The notes below the pieces were generated by a model. It did no database searches. It had not been told where the DNA came from and was given only the letters and a program-made list of their open reading frames with translations. The translations under genes and the position numbers were made by a program. A stretch of DNA of 64,000 nt, taken from contig CP005974.1 in assembly GCA_000940995.1 (NCBI GenBank), positions 3,720,001 to 3,784,000 of the forward strand, in the 5' to 3' direction. Shown one piece after another: positions 17,831 through 25,929 of the stretch; positions within the stretch are counted from its first letter, which is position 1, and each line of letters begins with the position of its first letter. Origin of the DNA: Photobacterium gaetbulicola Gung47. GTDB lineage: Bacteria > Pseudomonadota > Gammaproteobacteria > Enterobacterales > Vibrionaceae.

Positions 17831-18736
17831 ATGGACGCAACTTCTCTCAGAGCCCAATCCCGCCTGCTCGTGCGGGAATTGGGTATGCTTGACCGCCAAT
17901 GCGGTAGCCTCGATATCACACCAGTACAAGCCCACGCTCTGATCGAGCTCGAAGAGCAGCCGCTATCGGTAAACCAATTGGCCAGCAGGCTAAAAGTCGA
18001 CAAGTCCAACGCCAGCCGAACCACGGCCAGTTTGCTCAACGCCGGCTACCTGATCACCCAGGCCGATCCCGAAGATGGCCGCAAGCAGCTATCCAGCCTT
18101 TCACCGCAAGGCCAAGCACTGCTCAATAGCCTCAACCAGTCCCTCAACCTCCAAGTCGCCGACTTCATGGCACAGCTCGATCAGGATGAAATCGACAATC
18201 TCGCCCAAAGCCTGCAACGCTATACCAAAGCGATCCAAGCCAACAAGCAGCAAGCAGGCTATCAGCTCCGGCTTCTCACCCCGCTTGATAACGCTGCCAT
18301 GGCCGCCGTTGTGCGCCGGGTATCCGCCGAGCACGGCCTGACTGCGGACAAAGGCTACGGGGTTGCCGATCCGACGCTGGATGCTCTCAGCGAGGTGTAC
18401 AGTGAGCCTGACAGTGCATACTGGGTCATCGAAAAGGACAACCGCATCTTTGGGGGTGGCGGTATTGCCCCATTGGCAGGGGAAGAAGGCGTTTGCGAAC
18501 TGCAGAAAATGTATTTCTTGCCAGAGCTACGTGGCAAGGGCTTCGCCCGCCGGATCGCCGCCACCGCCTTGAAGTTTGCCCGTGAGCAAGGCTTCAATGC
18601 TTGCTACCTTGAGACAACCGCCTCGCTGCAGGCAGCTATCAAGCTATATCAAGGGTTGGGCTTTGTCCGCATCCCACACGCGATGGGACAGACCGGCCAC
18701 GATGCCTGCGAAGTCAGGATGCTCAAGACGCTATAG
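17831..18736 (+). CDS. MarR-type regulator fused to GNAT acetyltransferase
   Basis: A 301-aa two-domain protein. Residues 1-140 form a MarR winged helix (VNQLASRLKVDKSNASRTTASLL, wing DPEDGRKQ). Residues 148-301 form a GNAT fold with the acetyl-CoA loop ELRGKGFARRIA and the C-terminal strand ACYLETTASLQAAIKLYQGLGF. This fusion is widespread in proteobacteria, but its targets are mostly unknown. It stands alone between the DUF2061 gene and rraB, converging on rraB at a shared terminator. Substrate and DNA target cannot be inferred. Confidence 0.88.
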   Translation: MDATSLRAQSRLLVRELGMLDRQCGSLDITPVQAHALIELEEQPLSVNQLASRLKVDKSNASRTTASLLNAGYLITQADPEDGRKQLSSLSPQGQALLNSLNQSLNLQVADFMAQLDQDEIDNLAQSLQRYTKAIQANKQQAGYQLRLLTPLDNAAMAAVVRRVSAEHGLTADKGYGVADPTLDALSEVYSEPDSAYWVIEKDNRIFGGGGIAPLAGEEGVCELQKMYFLPELRGKGFARRIAATALKFAREQGFNACYLETTASLQAAIKLYQGLGFVRIPHAMGQTGHDACEVRMLKTL

Positions 18737-18788
18737 TTCTGGGTAATGAACGTGATTGAAAGTGTCTACTTATAAATTTCAGACACAA

Positions 18789-18813
18789 AAAAGCTGGCAC
18801 TCAGCCAGCTTTT
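18789..18813. terminator. Bidirectional terminator (MarR-GNAT gene / rraB)
   Basis: AAAAGCTGGC, a 5-nt loop and GCCAGCTTTT, with A and T runs on the two sides, so it works in both directions. Confidence 0.88.
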
Positions 18814-18838
18814 GCAATGCGGTTACGGCAAGCGAAGA

Positions 18839-19237
18839 TTACTCTTCGTCTTCACCCTCTTCTTCGTCATCTTCGCCCGACTCGAAGTAAGTACCCCAAC
18901 CGTCGTAGTCGATGTTGTGCTTTTCAGCGAGCTGGATCAGTTTCTCAGCCTGCTCGTCAATCACATCGGCATTTAGAGCGGATTCCATCACGGCATCGAA
19001 ACAGACCACTTTACCGCCACCGTCTTCCGGTGCCAGCTCAAGCTCTTCGGCTTCCAGGACTTCAAAGCCCATCTTGAAAGCTTCTACTGCCGCAGCTTCA
19101 AGCTCTTCGAACGTGTCTGCCGAAAAGTGGTGCTCAATGCTGTAAAGCGCATCAGGATCACTGCCATCCTCTAGCAAGGCCGCGATAATTTCACGCGTTT
19201 CTTCCTTCTGCTCTTCGATTAGTTCTGCATAAGACAT
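18839..19237 (-). CDS. rraB: Regulator of ribonuclease E activity B
   Basis: A 132-aa very acidic protein that binds and inhibits RNase E in Escherichia coli. It begins MSYAELIEEQKEETREI and contains DPDALYSIEHHFSADTFEEL and YDGWGTYFE. The tail is almost all Asp and Glu. The start at 19237 follows GGAG at good spacing; the frame is open to 19291 without support. In Escherichia coli rraB is also next to an ornithine carbamoyltransferase gene; here it heads away from the arc genes. Confidence 0.95.
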   Translation of the reverse strand: MSYAELIEEQKEETREIIAALLEDGSDPDALYSIEHHFSADTFEELEAAAVEAFKMGFEVLEAEELELAPEDGGGKVVCFDAVMESALNADVIDEQAEKLIQLAEKHNIDYDGWGTYFESGEDDEEEGEDEE

Positions 19238-19633
19238 GGGGAAACTCCACCTATGGAATAAATTCGAACGCAAATATCGCACGGATCGCAATAAAATACC
19301 AAATGAAATCGCCTCCGCAGAGAAACTTGATATTTATCAAACTAACGATAAATATATTTCGCGCAGTGATGAAGCGAGAAAATGCATAATATTCCCCGAT
19401 ATGCGCTTTAAGCGAATAAACATAAAACCCTCAATAGCATATTCACCCACAAAACCCAGAGAAATACCCTGAGCTCACTGTTTACCGATAAGCAGGCGAT
19501 ATGAAAGCGCAAAAAAAATGTGAACAATCCCAAAGATATACTGCGCTCGGCGGCATAAAATTCACTGGCAGCAAACAAATAGAGCCACGGCAAAGACTGA
19601 TGGCCATTACATAAGCATACGAGAGATACGATC
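19238..19633. promoter_or_regulatory. rraB / arc intergenic control region
   Basis: A 396-bp AT-rich gap between divergent rraB and the arcA-derived ORF. It has one clear site, the FNR box at 19327-19340. I see no protein gene. A near-match to an ArgR half-site pair at 19431-19445 has the wrong spacing. Confidence 0.5.
19327..19340. promoter_or_regulatory. FNR/ANR box
   Basis: TTGAT-ATTT-ATCAA is a perfect match to the FNR consensus. Arginine deiminase operons are classically induced without oxygen by FNR/ANR proteins, so the likely target is the arc cluster to the right. A role at the rraB promoter to the left is also possible, since neither side shows an ideal -10 at 41.5-bp spacing. Confidence 0.7.
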
Positions 19634-19840
19634 ATGAGTAACTTCTACCACGGCCCCGAGCCAGGGAGACGGCGCCGCAGCCAGCTGCGTCGTCCCCGTA
19701 GGACACTCACCCACCTGACAACAGCATTGGACGGCATTGCGCCAACGGAGTCCTTTGCGGTGCCAGAGTGTGAGTGTACGGCTCTGACATCTCACCCAAC
19801 ATTGACACCCCTATCCAAGCTGTTTCGCCAGCAAGGATAA
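19634..19840 (+). pseudogene. Arginine-rich short ORF derived from the 5' end of arcA (fragment or leader)
   Basis: A 68-aa open frame whose first 29 residues align without gaps to the start of the intact arginine deiminase at 22260 (17 identities by eye, including LTHLT and the MS-FY start). The 13 bases before the ATG (GAGAGATACGATC) are identical at both genes. The catalytic part is absent and the frame ends after LFRQQG. Substitutions have made residues 12-23 very basic (GRRRRSQLRRPRR), eight arginines in twelve positions. It lies 147 bp before arcD. It may simply be a decayed duplicate; an arginine-sensing leader peptide is a speculative alternative. Confidence 0.6.
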
Positions 19841-19950
19841 ACAACTTATAAACCATTTTCGTTAGCTATCGCTAATGCCTGGTTCTGCCTGCTCCGGCGT
19901 CATGTCGGCGAGCCCTGTCATGCCTAACGGCAGGCCTGGTAGATGAATCA

Positions 19951-19974
19951 CCCTTGTATTTGGATGTACAAGGG
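19951..19974 (+). promoter_or_regulatory. Hairpin abutting the arcD ribosome site
   Basis: CCCTTGTA (19951-19958) and TACAAGGG (19967-19974) form a perfect 8-bp stem with an 8-nt loop. It ends one or two bases before the AAGGAG ribosome site of arcD. It may affect translation or mRNA decay; there is no T-tract, so it is not a terminator. Confidence 0.5.
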
Positions 19975-19987
19975 CAAGGAGAAAACA

Positions 19988-21433
19988 ATGACAACCGAAA
20001 CAATGAAACAGGAAGAAAAAGGCGGCTTCTTCGCCAATTTCAAATTCCCTTCTGCTTACACCATTTTATTTGCCCTTATTGCCCTCGTCGCATTGATGAC
20101 CTGGATCGTACCGGCTGGCCAGTACGAGCGCGTCATGAATGAAGATTTGGGGCGTGAGGTTCCAGTCACAGGCACCTACCAACCCGTCGAAAGCAACCCA
20201 CAAGGCGTGGTTGATGTACTGCTAGCCCCGATTGACGGCTTCTACGATCACAACACCTATGAAGCAGCGGCTATCGATGTTTCGCTCTTCATCCTAGTGA
20301 TCGGTGGCTTCCTTGGTCTGGTAACTAAAACCGGAGCGATCGATGCCGGTATCGAGCGCGTTACCGCCCGTCTTCAGGGTAGGGAAGAAATGATGATCCC
20401 GATCCTGATGGCACTCTTCGCCGCAGGCGGTACCATCTACGGCATGGCAGAAGAATCCCTGCCGTTCTATACCCTGCTGGTTCCTGTGATGATGGCCGCC
20501 CGCTTTGACCCAGTGGTTGCCGCAGCAACCGTACTGCTTGGTGCCGGTATCGGTACCCTGGGCTCAACCATCAACCCATTTGCAACGGTTATCGCGGCAA
20601 ATGCTGCCGGCATCCCGTTTACCGATGGCATCATGCTTCGCGTGGCGATGCTGGTTGTTGGCTGGTTGATCTGTGTCGCTTACGTCATGCGCTATGCCAA
20701 AATGGTTCGTGCCGACAAAACCAAATCGATCGTCTACGACAAATACGAAGAGAACAAAGCGCACTTCCTGGGTAACCAGTCTGGCGAAATGCTTGAGTTC
20801 ACCACAACACGCAAAGTTATCCTGGCTATCTTCGCCGCTTCATTCGGTATCATGATTTACGGCGTTGCGGTTGCTGGTTGGTGGATGGCTGAGATTTCAG
20901 GCATGTTCCTGGCCTCGACCATTATCATCGGCCTGATTGCCCGCATGAGCGAAGAAGAGTTTACGTCTAGCTTCATTGACGGTGCTCGCGACCTACTGGG
21001 TGTTGCACTTATCATCGGTATTGCCCGTGGCATCGTGGTTATCATGGACCGCGGTATGATCACAGACACCATCCTGAATGCCGCCGAGCATGCTGTAACC
21101 GGTCTGTCTTCAATCGTATTTATCAATGTGATGTACTGGCTGGAGATCCTGCTATCCTTCTTGGTGCCTTCGTCTTCAGGCCTAGCGGTACTGACCATGC
21201 CGATCATGGCACCGCTAGCGGACTTTGCCGGTGTGGGCCGCGATCTTGTGGTAACGGCATACCAGTCTGCCTCCGGTATTGTGAACCTAATGACCCCGAC
21301 CTCAGCAGTAGTAATGGGTGGCTTGGCTATCGCGCGAGTTCCGTACGTGCGCTGGGTTAAGTGGGTCGCTCCACTACTAGGTATCCTGACGGTACTGATC
21401 ATGGCAATGCTGAGTGTCGGCGCCATGCTTTAA
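19988..21433 (+). CDS. arcD: Arginine/ornithine antiporter of the YfcC/DcuC-like family
   Basis: A 481-aa integral membrane protein with about 12 hydrophobic segments, of the YfcC/C4-dicarboxylate-type family that serves as arginine/ornithine exchanger beside arc genes. Family motifs include FPSAYTILF at the first segment, GTLGSTINPFATV, a hairpin with LVPSSSGLAVLTMPIMAPL, and SGIVNLMTPTSAVVMGGLA. The start is at 19988 with AAGGAG upstream; the frame opens earlier at 19943. It stands before arcA, so arginine uptake and ornithine release would be coupled to the deiminase pathway. Substrate assignment rests on context. Confidence 0.85.
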   Translation: MTTETMKQEEKGGFFANFKFPSAYTILFALIALVALMTWIVPAGQYERVMNEDLGREVPVTGTYQPVESNPQGVVDVLLAPIDGFYDHNTYEAAAIDVSLFILVIGGFLGLVTKTGAIDAGIERVTARLQGREEMMIPILMALFAAGGTIYGMAEESLPFYTLLVPVMMAARFDPVVAAATVLLGAGIGTLGSTINPFATVIAANAAGIPFTDGIMLRVAMLVVGWLICVAYVMRYAKMVRADKTKSIVYDKYEENKAHFLGNQSGEMLEFTTTRKVILAIFAASFGIMIYGVAVAGWWMAEISGMFLASTIIIGLIARMSEEEFTSSFIDGARDLLGVALIIGIARGIVVIMDRGMITDTILNAAEHAVTGLSSIVFINVMYWLEILLSFLVPSSSGLAVLTMPIMAPLADFAGVGRDLVVTAYQSASGIVNLMTPTSAVVMGGLAIARVPYVRWVKWVAPLLGILTVLIMAMLSVGAML

Positions 21434-21460
21434 TCCCCCCCTTTCGATCTTGCTTGTTTC

Positions 21461-21486
21461 GCCGCCCCAGAGGGGCGGCTTTTTTA
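21461..21486 (+). terminator. Terminator of arcD
   Basis: GCCGCCCC, an AGA loop and GGGGCGGC are followed by TTTTTTAT. arcA is therefore probably transcribed from its own promoter. Confidence 0.88.
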
Positions 21487-21495
21487 TTTCTCCCC

Positions 21496-21542
21496 CTAGC
21501 CTCTAGCCTCTAGCCTCTAGCCTCTAGCCTCTAGCCTCTAGC
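21496..21542. repeat. Heptanucleotide tandem repeat (CTAGCCT)
   Basis: Six perfect copies of CTAGCCT plus a partial seventh (CTAGC), just after the arcD terminator. Non-coding. Heptamer runs like this expand and shrink by slippage. Confidence 0.95.
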
Positions 21543-22259
21543 ACCAGTCGTCATAAATTCCCTGCGACGTAAAGCCCAAACCGACCACACCCAGATCAAT
21601 AACATGCCCAGCGCCAAACAGCGGTTTTGTCATCACTCAGTATGTATCTTTGCACCGACACCATGAGAAATAGACTCCAGCCATTAATCACAACTTTATT
21701 TAATCAAATATTAATCGAGCACCACAAAAACGTTATATAACTTATTTAAAGCTAATTCTTCCTCCCTATAGAACACCTTAAACACAGAAATAAACCAGTG
21801 TACTAAAATTACAAAAAGCCTAGAGCAAAATATAAAAGGAAAAATATTTGTTACCAACATAGTAACATTCTGCTTATTTTTATATAGACAAACAGTTTTA
21901 GTGCATAAGATTATATTTTTTACATTAAGACAACGTAATAAAATCTGAATAAGATTCCCAAGCACCCCAAAACAAACATAAAAAACAACAACTTAAAACA
22001 CCACCTTTCACTTAAAACCTAGTCAAAACACATAAATACCCATTCACGTAACCGAGTGACAGATGCATTAAAAATGTTAATAAAACAAATATATAGCGTT
22101 ACCGCATTAATAACAAAACTGTGATAGACCTCTAAGACTGTGAATGCCTTACAGGTAAAATAAACACCAGATACGAAAGCAAAGAAATAAACAACTTCTT
22201 ACTTTGCAATAAAACAAATACAGCCAATCATTTGGCAATAAATAAAGAGAGATACGATC
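21543..22259. promoter_or_regulatory. AT-rich arcA upstream region
   Basis: More than 700 bp between the heptamer repeat and arcA with no credible gene. From about 21660 on it is strikingly AT-rich compared with the genes around it, with many A-tracts. It must contain the arcA promoter. I find no perfect FNR or ArgR site by eye. Long AT-rich leaders of this kind are typical targets of H-NS-type proteins; that is inference. An 84-codon open frame on the minus strand (21711-21965) has low-complexity content and no ribosome site. Confidence 0.5.
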
Positions 22260-23480
22260 ATGAGTAAGTTCTACGTAGGTTCTGAAATAGGTCAATTGCG
22301 CCGCGTTCTTATCCACCGCCCAGAGCGTGCCCTAACTCACCTAACACCATCAAACTGTCACGATCTACTTTTTGATGATGTATTAGCCGTTGAACGCGCG
22401 GGCCAGGAACACGACGTATTTGCCAACACACTTCGCGAGCAAGGTGTTGAGGTAATGCTTCTTGGTGATCTACTAGCAGACACCCTAGAAGTTCCAGAAG
22501 CGAAAGACTGGCTTCTTAAGACTCAGATTTCTGACTACCGCTTGGGTAACGCATTCGCCAATGACGTACGCTGCTTCCTCGCAGACCTACCAAGCAAGGA
22601 ATTGTCTTCAATTCTTCTTGGCGGCCTAAGCTACGCTGAGCTACCAATTAAATCGTCTTCAATGATGCAAGGCATGCACGAGCCAACTGACTTCATCATC
22701 GAACCACTACCAAACCACCTGTTCACCCGTGATACGTCTTGCTGGGTATACGGCGGTGTGTCTATCAACCCAATGGCGAAACCTGCCCGCCAGCGTGAAA
22801 CCAACCACGTTCGCGCCATCTACCGCTGGCACCCGACCTTCGCTGGCCAGGACTTCATCAAGTACTTCGGCGACGAAGAGAAGATGTACGACAACTCAAC
22901 TATTGAAGGCGGCGACGTGCTTGTTATCGGTAAAGGCGCAGTGCTTATCGGGATGTCTGAGCGCACGACTCCTCAGGGTGTTGAGCAGTTGGCATCAAGC
23001 CTGTTCAAGCATGGCGAAGCAAAACAAGTTATCGCAATGCAACTACCTAAGCACCGCTCATGCATGCACCTTGATACGGTAATGACGCACATGCGTGAAG
23101 ATACCTTCTCTGTTTACCCAGAAGTTGTGCGTAAAGACGTACAGTGCTGGAGCCTAACTGGTGACGAGTCTGGCGCAGTGAAAGTGAAAGAAGAAGGTTA
23201 CTTCGTTACCGCTATCGAGAAAGCTCTGGGCGTAGACAAGCTAAACCTTATCACCACTGGTGGTGACAGCTTCGAAGCCGAGCGCGAGCAGTGGAACGAT
23301 GCGAACAACGTGCTGACTGTTAAGCCTGGCGTGGTTATCGGTTATGAGCGTAACACTTACACCAACGAGAAATACGACAAGGCAGGCATCACAGTCCTAC
23401 CTATCCCAGGTGATGAACTAGGCCGCGGTCGTGGTGGTGCTCGCTGCATGAGCTGCCCAATCGAGCGTGACGGTATCTAA
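22260..23480 (+). CDS. arcA: Arginine deiminase
   Basis: A 406-aa enzyme that hydrolyses arginine to citrulline and ammonia, the first step of the arginine deiminase pathway. Family and active-site motifs are all present: FTRDTSCWV, EGGDVLVIG, CMHLDTVMTH with the catalytic His, and the C-terminal GGARCMSCPIERDGI with the nucleophilic Cys. The length is normal. The ribosome-site context GAGAGATACGATC is shared with the short ORF at 19634, and a similar one precedes arcC. arcC and the carbamoyltransferase follow in the same direction. Confidence 0.97.
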   Translation: MSKFYVGSEIGQLRRVLIHRPERALTHLTPSNCHDLLFDDVLAVERAGQEHDVFANTLREQGVEVMLLGDLLADTLEVPEAKDWLLKTQISDYRLGNAFANDVRCFLADLPSKELSSILLGGLSYAELPIKSSSMMQGMHEPTDFIIEPLPNHLFTRDTSCWVYGGVSINPMAKPARQRETNHVRAIYRWHPTFAGQDFIKYFGDEEKMYDNSTIEGGDVLVIGKGAVLIGMSERTTPQGVEQLASSLFKHGEAKQVIAMQLPKHRSCMHLDTVMTHMREDTFSVYPEVVRKDVQCWSLTGDESGAVKVKEEGYFVTAIEKALGVDKLNLITTGGDSFEAEREQWNDANNVLTVKPGVVIGYERNTYTNEKYDKAGITVLPIPGDELGRGRGGARCMSCPIERDGI

Positions 23481-23506
23481 TACCAAGGCGATTAGCCAAA
23501 CCTGAC

Positions 23507-23527
23507 GGCCGGTGCCCGGCACCGGCC
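23507..23527 (+). promoter_or_regulatory. Intercistronic hairpin arcA-arcC
   Basis: A perfect 9-bp GC-rich stem (GGCCGGTGC / GCACCGGCC) with a 3-nt loop, lacking a T-tract. It probably protects the upstream mRNA end or adjusts expression within the operon rather than stopping transcription. Confidence 0.55.
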
Positions 23528-23617
23528 ATACAACAGCAAGACCTCTCAGAATCAATTTAGGCCCATAAGCCAAACAAAACACAATAACACTGAGAGTACA
23601 TCAAGAGAGACGATCAC

Positions 23618-24529
23618 ATGACCAAGCAAACTGTTGTAGTGGCACTAGGCGGAAATGCCCTACTTCGCCGTGGCGAACCACTTGAAGCTGATATCCAGCG
23701 CCAGAACATTGCCAAAGCAGCCCAGACCATTGCTGAAATTGGCAAGGAATACAACGTAGTTCTAGTCCACGGCAATGGCCCACAAGTTGGCCTGCTGGCT
23801 CTACAAGGACTGGAATACAAGAAAGTTAACCCATACCCATTAGACGTACTGGGTTCAGAAACTCAGGGCATGATTGGCTACATGCTGATGCAAGAGCTGA
23901 AGAACCTCCTGCCGGAGCAAGATATCTCCTGCATGCTAACCCAGATGACCGTAGACCCGAACGATCCGGCCTTTGCCGATCCAACCAAGCCTATCGGCCC
24001 TGTCTACGAAGAAGCCGAAGCCCGCGAAATGGCTGAGAAATACCACTGGACTGTTAAACCTGACGGCCAGTATTTCCGCCGCGTGGTACCAAGCCCGCTA
24101 CCAACCGGTATTGTAGAAAGCGATGCGATCACCACCCTGATCAAGCAAGATCACCTGGTGATCTGTACCGGTGGCGGCGGTATCCCGGTGAAGAAAGAAA
24201 ATGGCAAATTGGTCGGCGTAGAAGCCGTCATCGACAAAGACATGTCTGCAGCATACCTAGCCCAGCAACTTAATGCCGATGCCCTGCTCATCCTGACCGA
24301 TGCCGACGCGGTTTATCTTGACTGGGGTAAACCAACCCAGAAAGCGCTGCGCAGCACCACCCCTCGCGAACTGGCTCAGTATGCCTTCGATGCGGGCTCC
24401 ATGGGACCAAAAATCGATGCCTCATGCGACTTCATCAAAAAAGGCGGCAAGCTGGTGGGGATCGGTGCCCTTGCAGATGGCCTAGCGATCCTAAAAGGTG
24501 AAGCTGGCACAAATATTATTGCAGAATAA
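23618..24529 (+). CDS. arcC: Carbamate kinase
   Basis: A 303-aa amino-acid-kinase-fold enzyme that makes ATP, CO2 and ammonia from carbamoyl phosphate and ADP, the energy-yielding step of the deiminase pathway. Motifs: VVALGGNALLRRGEP at the N-terminus, LVHGNGPQVGLLALQ, CTGGGGIPV, VIDKDMSAAYLAQQL and LTDADAVYLDWGKP. The length is normal. The ATG follows GAGAGACGATCAC, close to the arcA ribosome context. Confidence 0.97.
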   Translation: MTKQTVVVALGGNALLRRGEPLEADIQRQNIAKAAQTIAEIGKEYNVVLVHGNGPQVGLLALQGLEYKKVNPYPLDVLGSETQGMIGYMLMQELKNLLPEQDISCMLTQMTVDPNDPAFADPTKPIGPVYEEAEAREMAEKYHWTVKPDGQYFRRVVPSPLPTGIVESDAITTLIKQDHLVICTGGGGIPVKKENGKLVGVEAVIDKDMSAAYLAQQLNADALLILTDADAVYLDWGKPTQKALRSTTPRELAQYAFDAGSMGPKIDASCDFIKKGGKLVGIGALADGLAILKGEAGTNIIAE

Positions 24530-24591
24530 TAGAATAGTTATTCACAAAACATAAATAATACGTTAAACAATACATATTACCTTCCGACGGC

Positions 24592-24616
24592 GGGGCTATC
24601 CAACTCATTCAGCCCC
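24592..24616 (+). promoter_or_regulatory. Intercistronic hairpin arcC-OTC gene
   Basis: GGGGCT and AGCCCC pair across a 13-nt loop, with no T-tract. A second stem inside the arc operon, similar in position to the one after arcA. Confidence 0.4.
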
Positions 24617-24656
24617 TCCCCGGACAGAGAGATACAGATTCAGAGAGGATAACATC

Positions 24657-25667
24657 ATGGCTTTTAACCTTCGCAACCGTAACTTCCTAAAACTTCTAGA
24701 CTTCACTCCACGCGAGATCCAGCACCTGCTAGAGCTATCTGCTGAGCTGAAAAAAGCGAAGTACAACGGTTACGAGCAGCCTCGCCTAACTGGCAAGAAC
24801 ATTGCCCTAATCTTCGAAAAAACATCGACTCGTACTCGCTGTGCTTTTGAAGTAGCGGCTTTCGACCAAGGCGCACAAGTTTCTTACCTTGGCCCATCAG
24901 GCTCTCAAATCGGCCACAAAGAATCAATGAAAGATACCGCTCGCGTACTTGGCCGCATGTATGACGGCATCGAGTACCGCGGTTTCGGTCAGGAAATCGT
25001 TGAAGAGCTAGGCCAATACGCTGGTGTACCAGTATGGAACGGCCTAACAGACGAATTCCACCCAACCCAAATCCTAGCTGACTTCCTGACCATGCAAGAG
25101 CACGGCCGTGGCAAGCAGCTACACGAAATGAAATTTGCCTACCTTGGCGATGCACGCAACAACATGGGTAACTCCCTAATGGTTGGTGCCGCGAAAATGG
25201 GTATGGACATCCGCCTAGTGGCTCCTAAGCAGTTCTGGCCTGAAGAAGCACTTGTTGCTCAGTGCCGCGAAATTGCTGAAACCACTGGCGCGAAAATCAC
25301 TATGACTGAAGACGTACAAGAAGGCGTTGCAGGCGTAGACTTCCTATACACTGACGTTTGGGTCTCTATGGGCGAAGCGAAAGAAGCATGGGCTGAGCGT
25401 ATCAACCTAATGCTGCCTTACCAGGTCAACATGGACATGATCAAAGCCACTGGCAACCCACACGTGAAATTCATGCACTGCCTACCAGCGTTCCACGGTG
25501 AAGACACCACTGTAGGTAAGCAGCTAGCAGCAGAATACCCAGTACTGGCACAAGGCTGTGAAGTAACTGATGAAGTGGTTGAGTCTGACTACTCTATCGT
25601 ATTCGACGAAGCTGAAAACCGTATGCACACCATCAAAGCTGTGATGGTAGCGACACTGGGTCAATAA
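24657..25667 (+). CDS. arcB: Ornithine carbamoyltransferase, catabolic by context
   Basis: A 336-aa ornithine carbamoyltransferase that interconverts citrulline and ornithine plus carbamoyl phosphate. The carbamoyl-phosphate loop is EKTSTRTRCAFEVAA, the second site FHPTQILADF, and the ornithine-side Cys motif FMHCLPAFHG. Placement after arcA and arcC argues for the phosphorolytic, catabolic role; the anabolic enzyme (argF/argI type) is of the same family and could be this gene if the genome has only one copy. It ends at a strong terminator. Confidence 0.93.
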   Translation: MAFNLRNRNFLKLLDFTPREIQHLLELSAELKKAKYNGYEQPRLTGKNIALIFEKTSTRTRCAFEVAAFDQGAQVSYLGPSGSQIGHKESMKDTARVLGRMYDGIEYRGFGQEIVEELGQYAGVPVWNGLTDEFHPTQILADFLTMQEHGRGKQLHEMKFAYLGDARNNMGNSLMVGAAKMGMDIRLVAPKQFWPEEALVAQCREIAETTGAKITMTEDVQEGVAGVDFLYTDVWVSMGEAKEAWAERINLMLPYQVNMDMIKATGNPHVKFMHCLPAFHGEDTTVGKQLAAEYPVLAQGCEVTDEVVESDYSIVFDEAENRMHTIKAVMVATLGQ

Positions 25668-25700
25668 TCGACTCTCTTGAGTGTAACTACTCTCAAACCC

Positions 25701-25728
25701 ATACCGGCCTTCGGGCCGGTATTTTTTT
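25701..25728 (+). terminator. Terminator of the arc operon
   Basis: ATACCGGCC-TTCG-GGCCGGTAT followed by seven T residues; a classic UUCG tetraloop terminator. Confidence 0.93.
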
Positions 25729-25870
25729 ATGCCTATATACCCACCACCTACCGGCGACAAATAGCAAAACAACCTCCGCGAGATCAGCATGTTAGGCAGC
25801 CTTGCCTAGCCCGAAAAACACCCACACATAGTGCATAAAGTTCCAACAAATGAATACTTTAGGCAAACGC

Positions 25871-25898
25871 TTGCGTTCGCGAAAAATGGGGGTATAAT
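25871..25898 (+). promoter_or_regulatory. pyrL-pyrBI promoter
   Basis: A -35 TTGCGT (25871-25876), a 16-bp spacer and a perfect -10 TATAAT (25893-25898), about 30 bp before the leader ORF. Confidence 0.8.
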
Positions 25899-25929
25899 CC
25901 TTCGCAATTTGTCCAGAGAGAGATAAAAA

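Noticed and set aside
19431..19445. TCAAT-N5-ATTCA as an ArgR box
   Set aside because: Spacing is five instead of four and the flanks do not fit; a single degenerate match is expected by chance in AT-rich DNA.
21711..21965. An 84-codon open frame on the minus strand in the arcA leader
   Set aside because: Low-complexity content from AT-rich DNA, no ribosome site and no neighbour that would need it.
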